From the NCBI GenBank assembly GCA_965602035.1, contig OZ271919.1, positions 1,240,001 through 1,304,000 of the forward strand: a DNA stretch of 64,000 nucleotides. Reading direction: 5' to 3'. The notes under the pieces were generated by a model that saw only the letters and a program-made list of their open reading frames with translations, searched no databases and had not been told where the DNA came from. Numbering within the stretch: position 1 is the first letter of the stretch; every line of letters starts with the position of its first letter. A program made the position numbers and the translations under genes. This document shows positions 55,148-63,883 of this stretch, in pieces. This DNA is from Natronospirillum sp965602035 (GTDB lineage Bacteria > Pseudomonadota > Gammaproteobacteria > Pseudomonadales > Natronospirillaceae).

Positions 55148-56425
55148 ATGCCTGCTGTCATTCTGGTATCAAGCGCCATTGCTCTGCTGGTTCTGGCGTT
55201 CCCGATCTTCCTCGCCATCCTGGCGTCGACGCTGGTCACGTTCGAGCTCTGGGGCCCGCCCATGCCCGGGCGTGTGCTCGCCCAGCGTCTGGTAGAAGGC
55301 GTCAATGTCTTCGCCCTGCTCGCGGTGCCCCTGTTCATATTCGCCGCCGACATCATCGGCCGTGGCCAGATCGGCCGGCGGCTCGTCGACCTCATGGAAG
55401 GTCTGGTCGGCCACTATCGCGGTGGTCTGGCCATTGCCACCGTACTGGCCTGCGCCATGTTCGGGGCGATTTCCGGCATCGGCGCGGCGGCGGTGGTCAG
55501 CATCGGCCCGATCGTCTACCCGTCGCTGATTCGCGCCGGTTATGGCAAGGGCTTCACCGTGGGGCTGATTCTGGCGGCCTCGACGCTCGCCATGATGATC
55601 CCGCCGGGCGTCGCCATGATCCTTTACAGTATTCAGAACTCCACGTCGGTGGCCCGCGTCTTTCTTGCCGGCCTCAGTTCCGGGGTAATCTTCATCGCCA
55701 TGATATCCGCCTGGTGCTGGATCCACGCCTGGCGTAACCGCATCGAACCGCTGCCGCGCCTGGATTTCAGGGAACGCCTTAACCGTATCTGGCGCTCCGC
55801 CTGGGCCGTCGGCCTGCCCGTTATCATCTTCGGCGGTATCTACAGTGGCGTGTTCACACCCACCGAAGCCGCGGCGGCCGCCTGCGTATACGCGGCCTTT
55901 GTGGAAGTCGTAATCTACCGCCAGATCAAGCCCTGGGAACTGATGAAGATCAGCCAGCCCTCGGCCATCATGATCGCAACGCTGTTGATACTGATTTCTG
56001 TCGGCAGCCTCATGACCTGGTATCTGACTCTGGAACGCGTTCCGGCCCAGATCACGCAGATTATGGAAGTGGTACCCGTGGGTGGCGTGCTCGCCATGAT
56101 CAACGTGCTCTTCCTGCTCGCCGGCATGTTCATTGACCCGAACTCGGCGATTATCGTCATGGCCCCCCTGATTCAGCCGGCCGCCGTTGCCATCGGGCTC
56201 GACCCCGTGCACCTGGGCGCCATGCTGGTGTTCAACCTGGCCATCGGCATGATCACGCCGCCATTCGGGCTGAATATCTTCATCGGCATATCCACGTTCC
56301 GGCTCCCATACCTGACCGTGGTCAAAAGCGTGGTGCCCTTTATCGTCATCGGCATCATCACGCTGTTGCTCATCACCTACATTCCGCAGCTCACCACCTG
56401 GCTGCCGGGTGTGGTGTATGGCTGA
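55148..56425 (+). CDS. dctM: TRAP transporter large permease DctM
   Basis: A 425-residue membrane protein with about 12 helices of the DctM family. Family segments include LLAVPLFIFAADIIGRGQIGRRLVDL, ISGIGAAAVVSIGPIVYPSL, and the second-half ITPPFGLNIFIGIS. It is the transport subunit of the TRAP system. It begins 3 bp after dctQ. A 434-residue antisense frame here is a GC-codon artefact. Confidence 0.94.
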   Translation: MPAVILVSSAIALLVLAFPIFLAILASTLVTFELWGPPMPGRVLAQRLVEGVNVFALLAVPLFIFAADIIGRGQIGRRLVDLMEGLVGHYRGGLAIATVLACAMFGAISGIGAAAVVSIGPIVYPSLIRAGYGKGFTVGLILAASTLAMMIPPGVAMILYSIQNSTSVARVFLAGLSSGVIFIAMISAWCWIHAWRNRIEPLPRLDFRERLNRIWRSAWAVGLPVIIFGGIYSGVFTPTEAAAAACVYAAFVEVVIYRQIKPWELMKISQPSAIMIATLLILISVGSLMTWYLTLERVPAQITQIMEVVPVGGVLAMINVLFLLAGMFIDPNSAIIVMAPLIQPAAVAIGLDPVHLGAMLVFNLAIGMITPPFGLNIFIGISTFRLPYLTVVKSVVPFIVIGIITLLLITYIPQLTTWLPGVVYG

Positions 56426-56478
56426 GCTGACAAAACACAGAACAGAAATGACCCAATACAGACAGGAGACCACCTGAC

Positions 56479-57105
56479 ATGAATTTCGGTGTAGACACCA
56501 TCAAACCCGCTGTTATCGCCATCGACCTGCACCGCGGCCACCTGGACCCGAGCGTCGCCACCATGCCGCTGCCAGCCGATCAGGCAAAGGTGGTCGTGGA
56601 AGCCAACCGCGACTTCCTCGATGCCTGCCGCAAGGCGGGCATTCCCGTGATTCACCAGATGACGCTCTACCGTTCTGTGGAAGAAATCAGCACCAACCCG
56701 GTGTGGCGCACCAAGGCCGAAGACCCCAATGCCACGCGCAAGAACGTGCTCAAGCACAACCTCTGGGGCCTGCCCGGCACGGAAGTTATGCCGGAACTGC
56801 TCCACGACGACGACTGGATCATCACCACCAAGCGCCGCTACGACTGCTTCATCGGCAGCGACCTTGAATTCACCCTAAAGAACAACGGCATCAACACCCT
56901 GCTGATTACCGGCGTGAACACCAACTCCTGTGTACTCGCCACCACCACCGCCGCCTGTTGCCGCGACTTCGCCCCCATCGTGATCGAAGAATGCGTCGAC
57001 ACCATGGACGGCAAAGAGGCCCATGAAGCCGCGCTGCGCTGCGTGCGTCATGCGTTCGGGTGGGTGATGTCCGGGGAAGAAGCCATTAAAGCCGTGACCG
57101 GTTGA
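56479..57105 (+). CDS. Isochorismatase-family cysteine hydrolase (amidase-type)
   Basis: A 208-residue enzyme. The catalytic triad of the family is visible: Asp in VIAIDLHRGH, Lys in ITTKRRYDCF and Cys in NTNSCVLATTTAA. Members hydrolyse amides such as ureidoacrylate, N-carbamoylsarcosine or biuret, or isochorismate. In this operon a linear amide or carbamoyl intermediate is a reasonable guess. It is the last gene of the TRAP operon and ends at the edge of hairpin array 3. Confidence 0.85.
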   Translation: MNFGVDTIKPAVIAIDLHRGHLDPSVATMPLPADQAKVVVEANRDFLDACRKAGIPVIHQMTLYRSVEEISTNPVWRTKAEDPNATRKNVLKHNLWGLPGTEVMPELLHDDDWIITTKRRYDCFIGSDLEFTLKNNGINTLLITGVNTNSCVLATTTAACCRDFAPIVIEECVDTMDGKEAHEAALRCVRHAFGWVMSGEEAIKAVTG

Positions 57106-57330
57106 CAGTCGACCGTTGACCGTCGACAGACCGCGCCCTTTGGGCGCTCACCGACCGCTCGCTCCGCGAGCTCAAAGACCGGCCTTCGGCCTCAAAGCTA
57201 GCTCGAGGAACTTTCGACTTTGAGTGAGCTTCGCGAACGGTCTTTCGACTTTGAACGAGCGAAGCGAGTGAACGGTCGGTCAGCGCCCCACGGGCGCGGT
57301 CGGTCAGGGCCGAAGGCCCGGTCGGTCGAC
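57106..57330. repeat. Hairpin-repeat array 3 (downstream of the second ACMSD-like gene)
   Basis: About 225 bp. It starts with GACCGTC-type heptamers, then a CGCGCCCTTTGGGCGC hairpin, then the core (57150-57277, minus orientation, with a 4-bp insertion), then GGGCGCGG and GGGCCGAAGGCCC hairpins. The stop codon of the isochorismatase gene abuts it. Confidence 0.8.
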
Positions 57331-57346
57331 GGTTTACTGCAACAAA

Positions 57347-58360
57347 TCAGAACGAGCCTTTGCCTTCTCCCAGCAACTGCAACGCGGTACCACAGCAGAT
57401 GTCATGGTGCTCGTGGTCTGTGATACCGGGTACCTGGCTCAGGGTCTCCAGCGGCTGCTGGTCGGCCATGTCGAACGGAGAGTCCGTGCCAATGGCGATG
57501 TGGTCGGAGCCCACGAGATCGATCAGGTATCGTAACGCCTGCGGTTCAAACACCAGGCTGTCGAAGTAGAACCGCTTCAGCAGTTCCTTGGCATTGGTTT
57601 CAGTGAACTCCCGGGTTTCCGGGCGCACCTTATGCCCGTGCACCAGCCGGCCGATCTGGTACGGCAGAAAACCACCGCCGTGGGCCAGCAGCACTTTCAG
57701 TTCGGGAATCTCATCCATGGCGCCGCTGTAGATCAGGTTGGACACACAGACGGCGGTGTCCATCGGGTTACCGAGCAGGTTGGTCAGGTAGTAGTCCTCG
57801 AGCCCCGGCTTGTTGCCCACATAATAGGGGTGAGCGAACACAAACACGCCCAGTTCAGCCGCCCGCTTCAGCAGCGGACGGAACTTCTGTTCGGCCAGTT
57901 GCGCGCCTTCGATCGACGTACCCACCTCGATCGATTTGAAGCCATACTCCTTCACCACCCGCTCCAGCTCTGCCACGGCCGCGTCCGGGTGCTGCATCGG
58001 CACCGTCGCCATGCCACGCAGCCGAGATGGCGTGTGCGCCACCATGTCAGCCACGCCGTCGTTCACCAGCCGCGCCATATTCAGCGCCATGTCCGCTGCT
58101 GCCCAGTAGTAGAACATCGGCGGCGCCGGTGAAATCACCGACACATCAATGCCCTTGCGGTCCATCGACTCGAGTTTCGCCTCGACCTGGCAGAACTCAT
58201 CGAACAGCGGGTACACATAGCCCTGATCGTGCACAACCTTCGTCTTGCCCCCGGTCTTCTCCCCGCTGGTGTCCAGATGCGCCGAATACGCCTCAGGGTT
58301 CGTCCGGATTGCTTCCACCACTCGAGGTGGAATCACGTGGCTGTGCAGATCAATGTTCAT
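57347..58360 (-). CDS. ACMSD-family amidohydrolase/decarboxylase, copy 2
   Basis: A 337-residue near-duplicate of copy 1 (49381-50394). The four amino-acid differences are Ala for Glu in WAAADMA, a swapped KQ/QK pair in AEQKFRP, and Gly for His in VPGITD. The metal-binding residues are identical in both. Synonymous DNA differences are scattered through the gene, so the duplication is not recent or is under strong protein-level constraint. The ATG at 58360 has the same GGAGAATTC upstream as copy 1; the frame from 58459 runs into the repeat array and is not used. Confidence 0.85.
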   Translation of the reverse strand: MNIDLHSHVIPPRVVEAIRTNPEAYSAHLDTSGEKTGGKTKVVHDQGYVYPLFDEFCQVEAKLESMDRKGIDVSVISPAPPMFYYWAAADMALNMARLVNDGVADMVAHTPSRLRGMATVPMQHPDAAVAELERVVKEYGFKSIEVGTSIEGAQLAEQKFRPLLKRAAELGVFVFAHPYYVGNKPGLEDYYLTNLLGNPMDTAVCVSNLIYSGAMDEIPELKVLLAHGGGFLPYQIGRLVHGHKVRPETREFTETNAKELLKRFYFDSLVFEPQALRYLIDLVGSDHIAIGTDSPFDMADQQPLETLSQVPGITDHEHHDICCGTALQLLGEGKGSF

Positions 58361-58382
58361 GGAATTCTCCTGGTTAAAAGTC

Positions 58383-58604
58383 GAAAGACCGCGCCCTGAG
58401 GCGCTAACAGACCACTCGCTTCGCTCGTTCAAAGTCGAAAGACCGTTCGCGAAGCTCACTCAAAATTGAAAGCGACTCAAGCCAACTTTGAGGCCGAAGG
58501 CCGGTCTTTGAGCTCGCGGAGCGAGCGGTCTGTAAGTGAACGAAGAGAACGGTCTGTCAACTCGCTTCGCGAGTGGTCTGCACGCGCCCGACGGGCGCGG
58601 TCCA
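58383..58604. repeat. Hairpin-repeat array 4 (upstream of the second ACMSD-like gene)
   Basis: About 220 bp with the 124-bp core at 58410-58533 in plus orientation, then further CTCGCTTCGCGAG and GCGCCCGACGGGCGC hairpins. Together with array 3 it brackets copy 2 with inverted repeats. The inversion is in the opposite sense to that around copy 1. Confidence 0.8.
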
Positions 58605-60320
58605 TCAGAGCGGCTTTTCCGCGGCGGTAATGCGTACTTCCACAACGGCGGTTGTACCACCCTGCACCACTGACAAGGCTTCAGCGAGGGTATCCCGAAG
58701 CTGGTCCTGAGACTCGATCAGAAAGCCCCGGGCGCCACAGGCTTCCGCCAGTTGCGGGAAGGACGGAAGATCGCTCAACTCGGTGCCCACCCAGCCGGAC
58801 GTCGACATGGCGCCGTTCGGGTACACATCTCTGGCAGCAAGTTTCACGGAGTTGTACGCATTATTGTTCAGAATAACGACCAGAATCGGCAGACTCTGCT
58901 GCTTCGATACCCAGAGTGCCGACGACGGAACTCCGAACATGAACGCACCATCACCGACTACCGTCACAATCGTGCGGTCCGGCCGGGCCATCTTCGCGCC
59001 CAGCGAGGCCCCCAGCCCCCAGCCGAGGAAGGTGCCGCCGTTACGGTAATACATGCCCTCGTCGTTGGGGCGGTAGCCATAGGCAAAGGGGTTGCCGGAG
59101 GTCACCGCCTCTTCCATCAGATCCGCGTCCGGGCACAGCTCGCTCAGTACCTTGCCCACCTGATAGGGCTTGATCCGGTCGCCGGACGGCGCATTCGCCG
59201 CCTCCAGATCCTGCATGAACGTTTCATGCAACGCGGCAATCTCCGACCGGCGGCCGTCGATACGGGCCAGTGCGGTGGAATCGGCACCACTGCGGTAGGC
59301 ATCGGCGGCGTGACACAGGGAGTTCAGGCCGGGTTCCAGACTGCAGCCGATGACCTGATCCGTCGGGAAGCCCCAGATGATCATTTCCTGCTTGATCGGG
59401 TCCGGCCCCATGTGAATGACCTTAACGTCATCACGCAGTTTGCGGTCTGCCGGCACCCAGGGCACATCGTGGTCCACGACCAGGATCAGATCTGCCCGGT
59501 CCACCCAATCTTCCGGGTTGAACCCCAGGTGCAGCGGATGCTCAAGTGGTGCATTGAACCGGCCACGATATTCCGTAATCGGGATCGACAGCTTTTCCGC
59601 CAGTGCCACCAGCGCTTCACGCGACGCACGCGAACGGCCTCCGAAACCGGTAATCATCAGCGGAAACTCGGCGTTGGCGATCTTCTCGACCAGATCAGCC
59701 GCCACCGTCTCCGGAATTTCACCGAGCGTCTGTGGCAGACAGCGGTTCGGCCCGAGGCCCATATCGCTGCTGATGGGCGCCATCAGCACTTCACGGGGAA
59801 ACGTCATGTACACCGGGCCGGCGGGCTCTGATTGAGAAATCTGGAACGCCCGATCTACGGCTGGGCCAACCACCCCAGTATGGGTCACATTGAACATCCA
59901 TTTCACATAGTTGGAGACCAGTGACGACTGATCCGGCACATCCTGCTGCCAGTTGATAAACTTCGTCCGTGAACCCGGAATACTCGAATCAATGGTCGAC
60001 GGGCTGAGGCCGGCGCACAGCAGCACCGGAATCTGCGAGGCGCGCGCATCGTTGAGGCCACCCGAGGCGTTGGCGGTTCCGACATCCACATGCACAAAGG
60101 CTACCTGGGGCTTACCGGAATTCAGGAAATACCCCTGCGCTGCGGTCACCGCAATGGTTTCATGAGAGCAGACCACCAGCCGCGGCGCCGGCAGGCCATC
60201 CCGTTGCCGAGCTGCCCAGGCCTCCTGGAGCGGGGGCGTATCCGTACCCGGGTTCAGGAACATGGCCTCAACACCGTGCTCCACGAGGCATTCAAGAAAC
60301 TTGTCGGCAACCGTCTTCAT
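58605..60320 (-). CDS. Thiamine-diphosphate-dependent enzyme (acetolactate synthase/benzoylformate decarboxylase superfamily)
   Basis: A 571-residue ThDP enzyme. The N-terminal pyrimidine domain has the activating Glu in CSHETIAVTAAQGYF. The central domain follows (residues 190-320). The pyrophosphate domain has VVGDGAFMFGVPSSAL and the matching LNNNAYNSV, the GDG...NN Mg/ThDP motif. The family decarboxylates or ligates 2-oxo acids. The substrate is unclear. It is 5 bp after the GntR gene in a minus-strand operon. Confidence 0.82.
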   Translation of the reverse strand: MKTVADKFLECLVEHGVEAMFLNPGTDTPPLQEAWAARQRDGLPAPRLVVCSHETIAVTAAQGYFLNSGKPQVAFVHVDVGTANASGGLNDARASQIPVLLCAGLSPSTIDSSIPGSRTKFINWQQDVPDQSSLVSNYVKWMFNVTHTGVVGPAVDRAFQISQSEPAGPVYMTFPREVLMAPISSDMGLGPNRCLPQTLGEIPETVAADLVEKIANAEFPLMITGFGGRSRASREALVALAEKLSIPITEYRGRFNAPLEHPLHLGFNPEDWVDRADLILVVDHDVPWVPADRKLRDDVKVIHMGPDPIKQEMIIWGFPTDQVIGCSLEPGLNSLCHAADAYRSGADSTALARIDGRRSEIAALHETFMQDLEAANAPSGDRIKPYQVGKVLSELCPDADLMEEAVTSGNPFAYGYRPNDEGMYYRNGGTFLGWGLGASLGAKMARPDRTIVTVVGDGAFMFGVPSSALWVSKQQSLPILVVILNNNAYNSVKLAARDVYPNGAMSTSGWVGTELSDLPSFPQLAEACGARGFLIESQDQLRDTLAEALSVVQGGTTAVVEVRITAAEKPL

Positions 60321-60325
60321 TCTGC

Positions 60326-61063
60326 TTACGCTCCTTTGGCGAATCGTCGCGATCGGAACCCGTTGGTACGGGTGTCGCGCTGTTGGTCTTTCAATGCTCT
60401 GATCAGAATGTCCGCAGTGTCCATCACGTGTTTTTCAATCACGATCTGGGCCTGTTCGACATCCCTTGCCACACAGGCGTCATACAGTTGCCAGTGTTGC
60501 TGTTGGGGTTCTTCCTTTCCGTGGATCGTAAAATACACCGCCAGGTAGCGGCCCACATTGCTGCGCAGGTTGTCGATCATGTCGACGATGCGCGGCCAGT
60601 GAGAGGCCCGGTTGATAATCCCGTGGAATTCGTCGTTCAGAGCCACCCACTCGCTTTCGCTCTCGGCATCGGTGCGCGACACCAGGTCATCCATGCTCAG
60701 AAGCACCTCGCGCATGCGGGTGGTGTCGGCCGCCGTCAACTGGGGCACAGAGCGAACCATGGCGCATTTCTCCAGCGCGGTGCGAATGGCAAACAGCTCT
60801 TCTATATCGGAAATCGACAACTCACTGACTTTGACACCCCGGTAGGGGTACACGGTCACCAGGCCCTGGGACTCCAGATCACGCAGCGCTTCGCGCACCG
60901 GCATTCGGCTCACACCCAGCTCTTCGGCAATCTGGTCCTGGTTCAGGCGCATACCGGCGGGGAATCGCCCGCTGGAGATTGCCTTGTTCAGCACCTGATA
61001 CACCGCTTCCTTCCGGCTCGGCAGTCGGGACAGTATCTTCCGGTCATCTCCTGAAAAATCCAT
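60326..61063 (-). CDS. GntR-family regulator with FCD domain
   Basis: A 245-residue regulator. The N-terminal winged helix has SRMPVREALRDLESQGLV. The C-terminal FCD all-helical domain includes VALNDEFHGIINRASHW, with the acidic and histidine metal/ligand residues of FadR-type regulators. Such proteins sense organic acids and repress the genes around them. ATG 61063 follows an AGGAG nine bases upstream; a TTG at 61072 would overlap the RidA-like gene stop. It probably controls this operon. Confidence 0.9.
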   Translation of the reverse strand: MDFSGDDRKILSRLPSRKEAVYQVLNKAISSGRFPAGMRLNQDQIAEELGVSRMPVREALRDLESQGLVTVYPYRGVKVSELSISDIEELFAIRTALEKCAMVRSVPQLTAADTTRMREVLLSMDDLVSRTDAESESEWVALNDEFHGIINRASHWPRIVDMIDNLRSNVGRYLAVYFTIHGKEEPQQQHWQLYDACVARDVEQAQIVIEKHVMDTADILIRALKDQQRDTRTNGFRSRRFAKGA

Positions 61064-61068
61064 GGCAC

Positions 61069-62370
61069 TCAACTCCTGTCATATAATTCTTCGTCAGGAG
61101 TATACAGGCACAGATCGCCCATTATTGTACAGCCCGGAACGATAAGGGGTGATGGTACCTGAACCACTGACAGGGGAACCGGAACGGGCCCGAAACGCTG
61201 CCTCAGTACCGTGGCCACATCCCGGAACTCGCTGAGGTCGGTCATGAACAACTGAATACGAACCGCATCCGTGAGGTCAGCGCCCACCCGGCGGCTCAGG
61301 CGGTCCCACTGTTCGATGATCGATCGGGCCTGGTTCGCCGCGCTGCTGGCAAACCAGCGGCGACCGGGCGGAATCATTGCGCCGGGCAAGGGCCCGCTCG
61401 AATCCGCAGCCACCGTCCCGGAACAGAATGTCAGGTCGCCGGTTTTCACCGCCTGTGCCACGCCATCCAGTGCCGCATTCGGTTCATCGTTAACCGACTC
61501 CACCGGCATCGTGGCCGCCACCAGGTTGATCTCAATGTGCGCTTCCTTGCAGTTAAACCCGGGCACCGACGTAGGGATAATGCTGAGTGCCGGCGCATGC
61601 TCGCCGAAGAAGCCTTTCCATGCCCGCATTACGGCAGGCGCTTCGGTGATATCCGAGACATAGGCCTGGCCTTTCACCACCCGCTCGATACTACTGCCTG
61701 CGGCGTTGAGGGCGACCTCGAATTTGTGCCGCAGTATGAAATCTGTCTCCAGAAAAACCGCATGGCCTTTCCAGTAGTGTGTTTCCGGCACACGTGCCTC
61801 CGGTGCGATACCGGCATGGCCGTCCGCTTCGGCCATCTGACCCGCCAGAAACACCAGTTGGTTGGCTTTCACCACCGGAGCAAACCCCATGACCGGTGGC
61901 ACATCCAGGCCATCCGGCGTCATGGGTACAGGCGGCGGTGCGTCCCCTGCGACGCCCAGCAGCTCCAGATGCACCTCGGCCTGCGGCCACACCAGCCCTT
62001 CCATCAAGATGGACGTGCTGGAGGGTATGGACACCTCGCCGGCAAAGGCCGCATGCCGCGCCACATGATAGTGCGGAACTGATGTCCAGCTCCGGTAAAA
62101 CTGGTCGAGCCGCACCACGCCCGCCGGTGTCGCACCCGCAGCCGTCAACAGCGCCTTGACCCGGTCGAACAGTAGCTCTGACTCCCGCTGAATCCGGGAC
62201 GTGCCAGAATAGGGCCGGCCCTGATCCAGTAACTCGGGCGGCAGATCCGCAGCGTTGTCCGCCGCCGACAGACCATTGCCAAAAACCCAGTGGCCGGCGC
62301 GCACCCCGGTTGCCAGCGTGAGATCGAGCTCTTCAATACGCGTCTGCGCCACCACGGAAACGGCCATCAT
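61069..62370 (-). CDS. Three-domain RidA-like protein
   Basis: A 433-residue protein built from three consecutive RidA/YjgF/UK114 domains (about residues 10-145, 160-290 and 305-430). Each has a GxxVxxxG-type strand (e.g. LVFLAGQMAEA) and an internal long helix (e.g. ILRHKFEVALNAAGSS, RSIIEQWDRLSRRVG). RidA proteins are normally separate trimers; here the three units are in one chain. The usual catalytic Arg (in an ARSxxxV-type segment) is not evident in any unit, so imine hydrolysis is not assured. It overlaps tctA by 4 bp; CAGGAGA precedes the start. Confidence 0.72.
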   Translation of the reverse strand: MMAVSVVAQTRIEELDLTLATGVRAGHWVFGNGLSAADNAADLPPELLDQGRPYSGTSRIQRESELLFDRVKALLTAAGATPAGVVRLDQFYRSWTSVPHYHVARHAAFAGEVSIPSSTSILMEGLVWPQAEVHLELLGVAGDAPPPVPMTPDGLDVPPVMGFAPVVKANQLVFLAGQMAEADGHAGIAPEARVPETHYWKGHAVFLETDFILRHKFEVALNAAGSSIERVVKGQAYVSDITEAPAVMRAWKGFFGEHAPALSIIPTSVPGFNCKEAHIEINLVAATMPVESVNDEPNAALDGVAQAVKTGDLTFCSGTVAADSSGPLPGAMIPPGRRWFASSAANQARSIIEQWDRLSRRVGADLTDAVRIQLFMTDLSEFRDVATVLRQRFGPVPVPLSVVQVPSPLIVPGCTIMGDLCLYTPDEELYDRS

Positions 62371-63869
62371 GCAGTCTCCTGTTCAGGCCCACGTCGCCAG
62401 CGGCGCACATCACGCACGATGGCACCGACGACAAACAGAATGGCGAGTGTCAGCAGCACGCCGGAAATCGGCCGCTCGAAATACATCATCAGGCTCGCTT
62501 CCGGACGCATCAGAGACGAACGCAGGTTTTCCTCGAGAATCGGCCCCAGCACCAGGCCCATCGCGATGGCCAGCACCGGATAACCACCCTTGTGGAATAC
62601 ATAGCCGATCAGGCCGAAGATAATCGCGATCCAGAAATAATAGACATGGCCATAGCTGATCGCCGGGCCGGTGATGGCCACGGCGAGCACCACCGGCGCC
62701 AGAAACTTGGTGGGCGTGTTGGCGAGCTTCGCAATCAACCCGGTGGAGGAAAAACCGAGAATCAGAATGATGATATTGGCGAACACCATGGTGCCGAAAA
62801 TCACATAGACCAGCAGCAGGTTTTCGCTGAACAGCGACGGGCCGGGCACCAGCCCGTGAATCTGGAACGCCCCGATCATCAGCAGCGTGTTGATGTCTCC
62901 GGGAATCCCCAGCGTCATCAGCGGAATCAGCGCGCCCCCGGCCACCGCGTTATTGGCCGCTTCACTGGCAGCGATCCCCTTGGGTGCCCCCTGGCCGAAC
63001 GTTTTACGCTCTTCAACACTGGACTGCCCCCGGGCCGCCCCGTAAGACATATAGGAACCCACTGTCGCACCGATACCGGGCAGAATACCGATAAAGGTCC
63101 CGATAATGCCGGACTGGGTAATGGTCAGCCAGAGCCGCTTTAACTGCCGGCGAACGGCCCACATGCCGATAATATCGTTCTTCTGCTGATTACCGGCGCC
63201 GCTGCCTTCCATCATGCGGAACGCCTCGGCCACACAGAACAGCCCGATGGTCGCCGGCACAATCGGGATGCCGATCATGATGTCGGTGATACCAAAGGTA
63301 AAACGGGGAAAGGGCGTCACCGGGTCCAGGCCGACGGTGGAAATCAGCAGGCCAACGCCCGCCGCCAGCGCCCCCTTGATGAGGGACTCCGACGCCAGTA
63401 CCAGCACCACCACAACCGCGAACACGGTCAGCGCGAAATACTCCGGGCTGCCGAAGCGCAGTGACAGGCGCGACAACTGCAGCGACAGAAAGATCAGGAA
63501 CACACAACTGATAATGCCACCGATGGTGCCGGAGAAAATCGACACACCAAGGGCCTCACCCGCTTTGCCCTGCTTCGACATCGGGTAGCCGTCGATGGCG
63601 GTCACGGCCGAGGTCGGCGTGCCCGGCAGGTTCATCAGAATGGCCGGAATGGAGCCGCCATACATGGAGCCCACGTAAATGCCCAGCATCACGATAAAGG
63701 CCAGATTGGGGTCCAGTGTGAAGGTAAAGGGTATCAGCAGGCCAATAGCCACTGCCGGCGTCAGGCCGGGGATAGCGCCCACTACGATACCGGCGAACAC
63801 GGCGATAAACAGAACCGCCAGATTGAACGGCGACAGCAACACACCGAACGCTTCAAGAATAAGTTCCAT
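62367..63869 (-). CDS. tctA: Tripartite tricarboxylate transporter permease TctA
   Basis: A 500-residue membrane protein with about 12 helices. TctA hallmarks are the AIPGLTPAVAIGLLIPFTF and GSIPAILMNLPGTPTSAVTAIDGYP segments, which carry the substrate-binding Gly-Pro loops. It is the transport subunit for a TctC-type binding protein, which is not in the window, and needs TctB. It lies 14 bp after tctB in the same minus-strand operon. Confidence 0.93.
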   Translation of the reverse strand: MELILEAFGVLLSPFNLAVLFIAVFAGIVVGAIPGLTPAVAIGLLIPFTFTLDPNLAFIVMLGIYVGSMYGGSIPAILMNLPGTPTSAVTAIDGYPMSKQGKAGEALGVSIFSGTIGGIISCVFLIFLSLQLSRLSLRFGSPEYFALTVFAVVVVLVLASESLIKGALAAGVGLLISTVGLDPVTPFPRFTFGITDIMIGIPIVPATIGLFCVAEAFRMMEGSGAGNQQKNDIIGMWAVRRQLKRLWLTITQSGIIGTFIGILPGIGATVGSYMSYGAARGQSSVEERKTFGQGAPKGIAASEAANNAVAGGALIPLMTLGIPGDINTLLMIGAFQIHGLVPGPSLFSENLLLVYVIFGTMVFANIIILILGFSSTGLIAKLANTPTKFLAPVVLAVAITGPAISYGHVYYFWIAIIFGLIGYVFHKGGYPVLAIAMGLVLGPILEENLRSSLMRPEASLMMYFERPISGVLLTLAILFVVGAIVRDVRRWRRGPEQETA

Positions 63870-63883
63870 TGCCAGTCTCCGGG

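Noticed and set aside
55169..56473. 434-residue open frame antisense to dctM
   Set aside because: It has a low-complexity His/Gly/Asp-rich composition and complements a clear membrane protein gene. It is a shadow of codon bias.
49136..58604. Possible CRISPR array from repeated short palindromes
   Set aside because: There are no regular repeats separated by unique spacers of constant length, and no cas genes. The units are mosaic hairpins joined by shared connectors.
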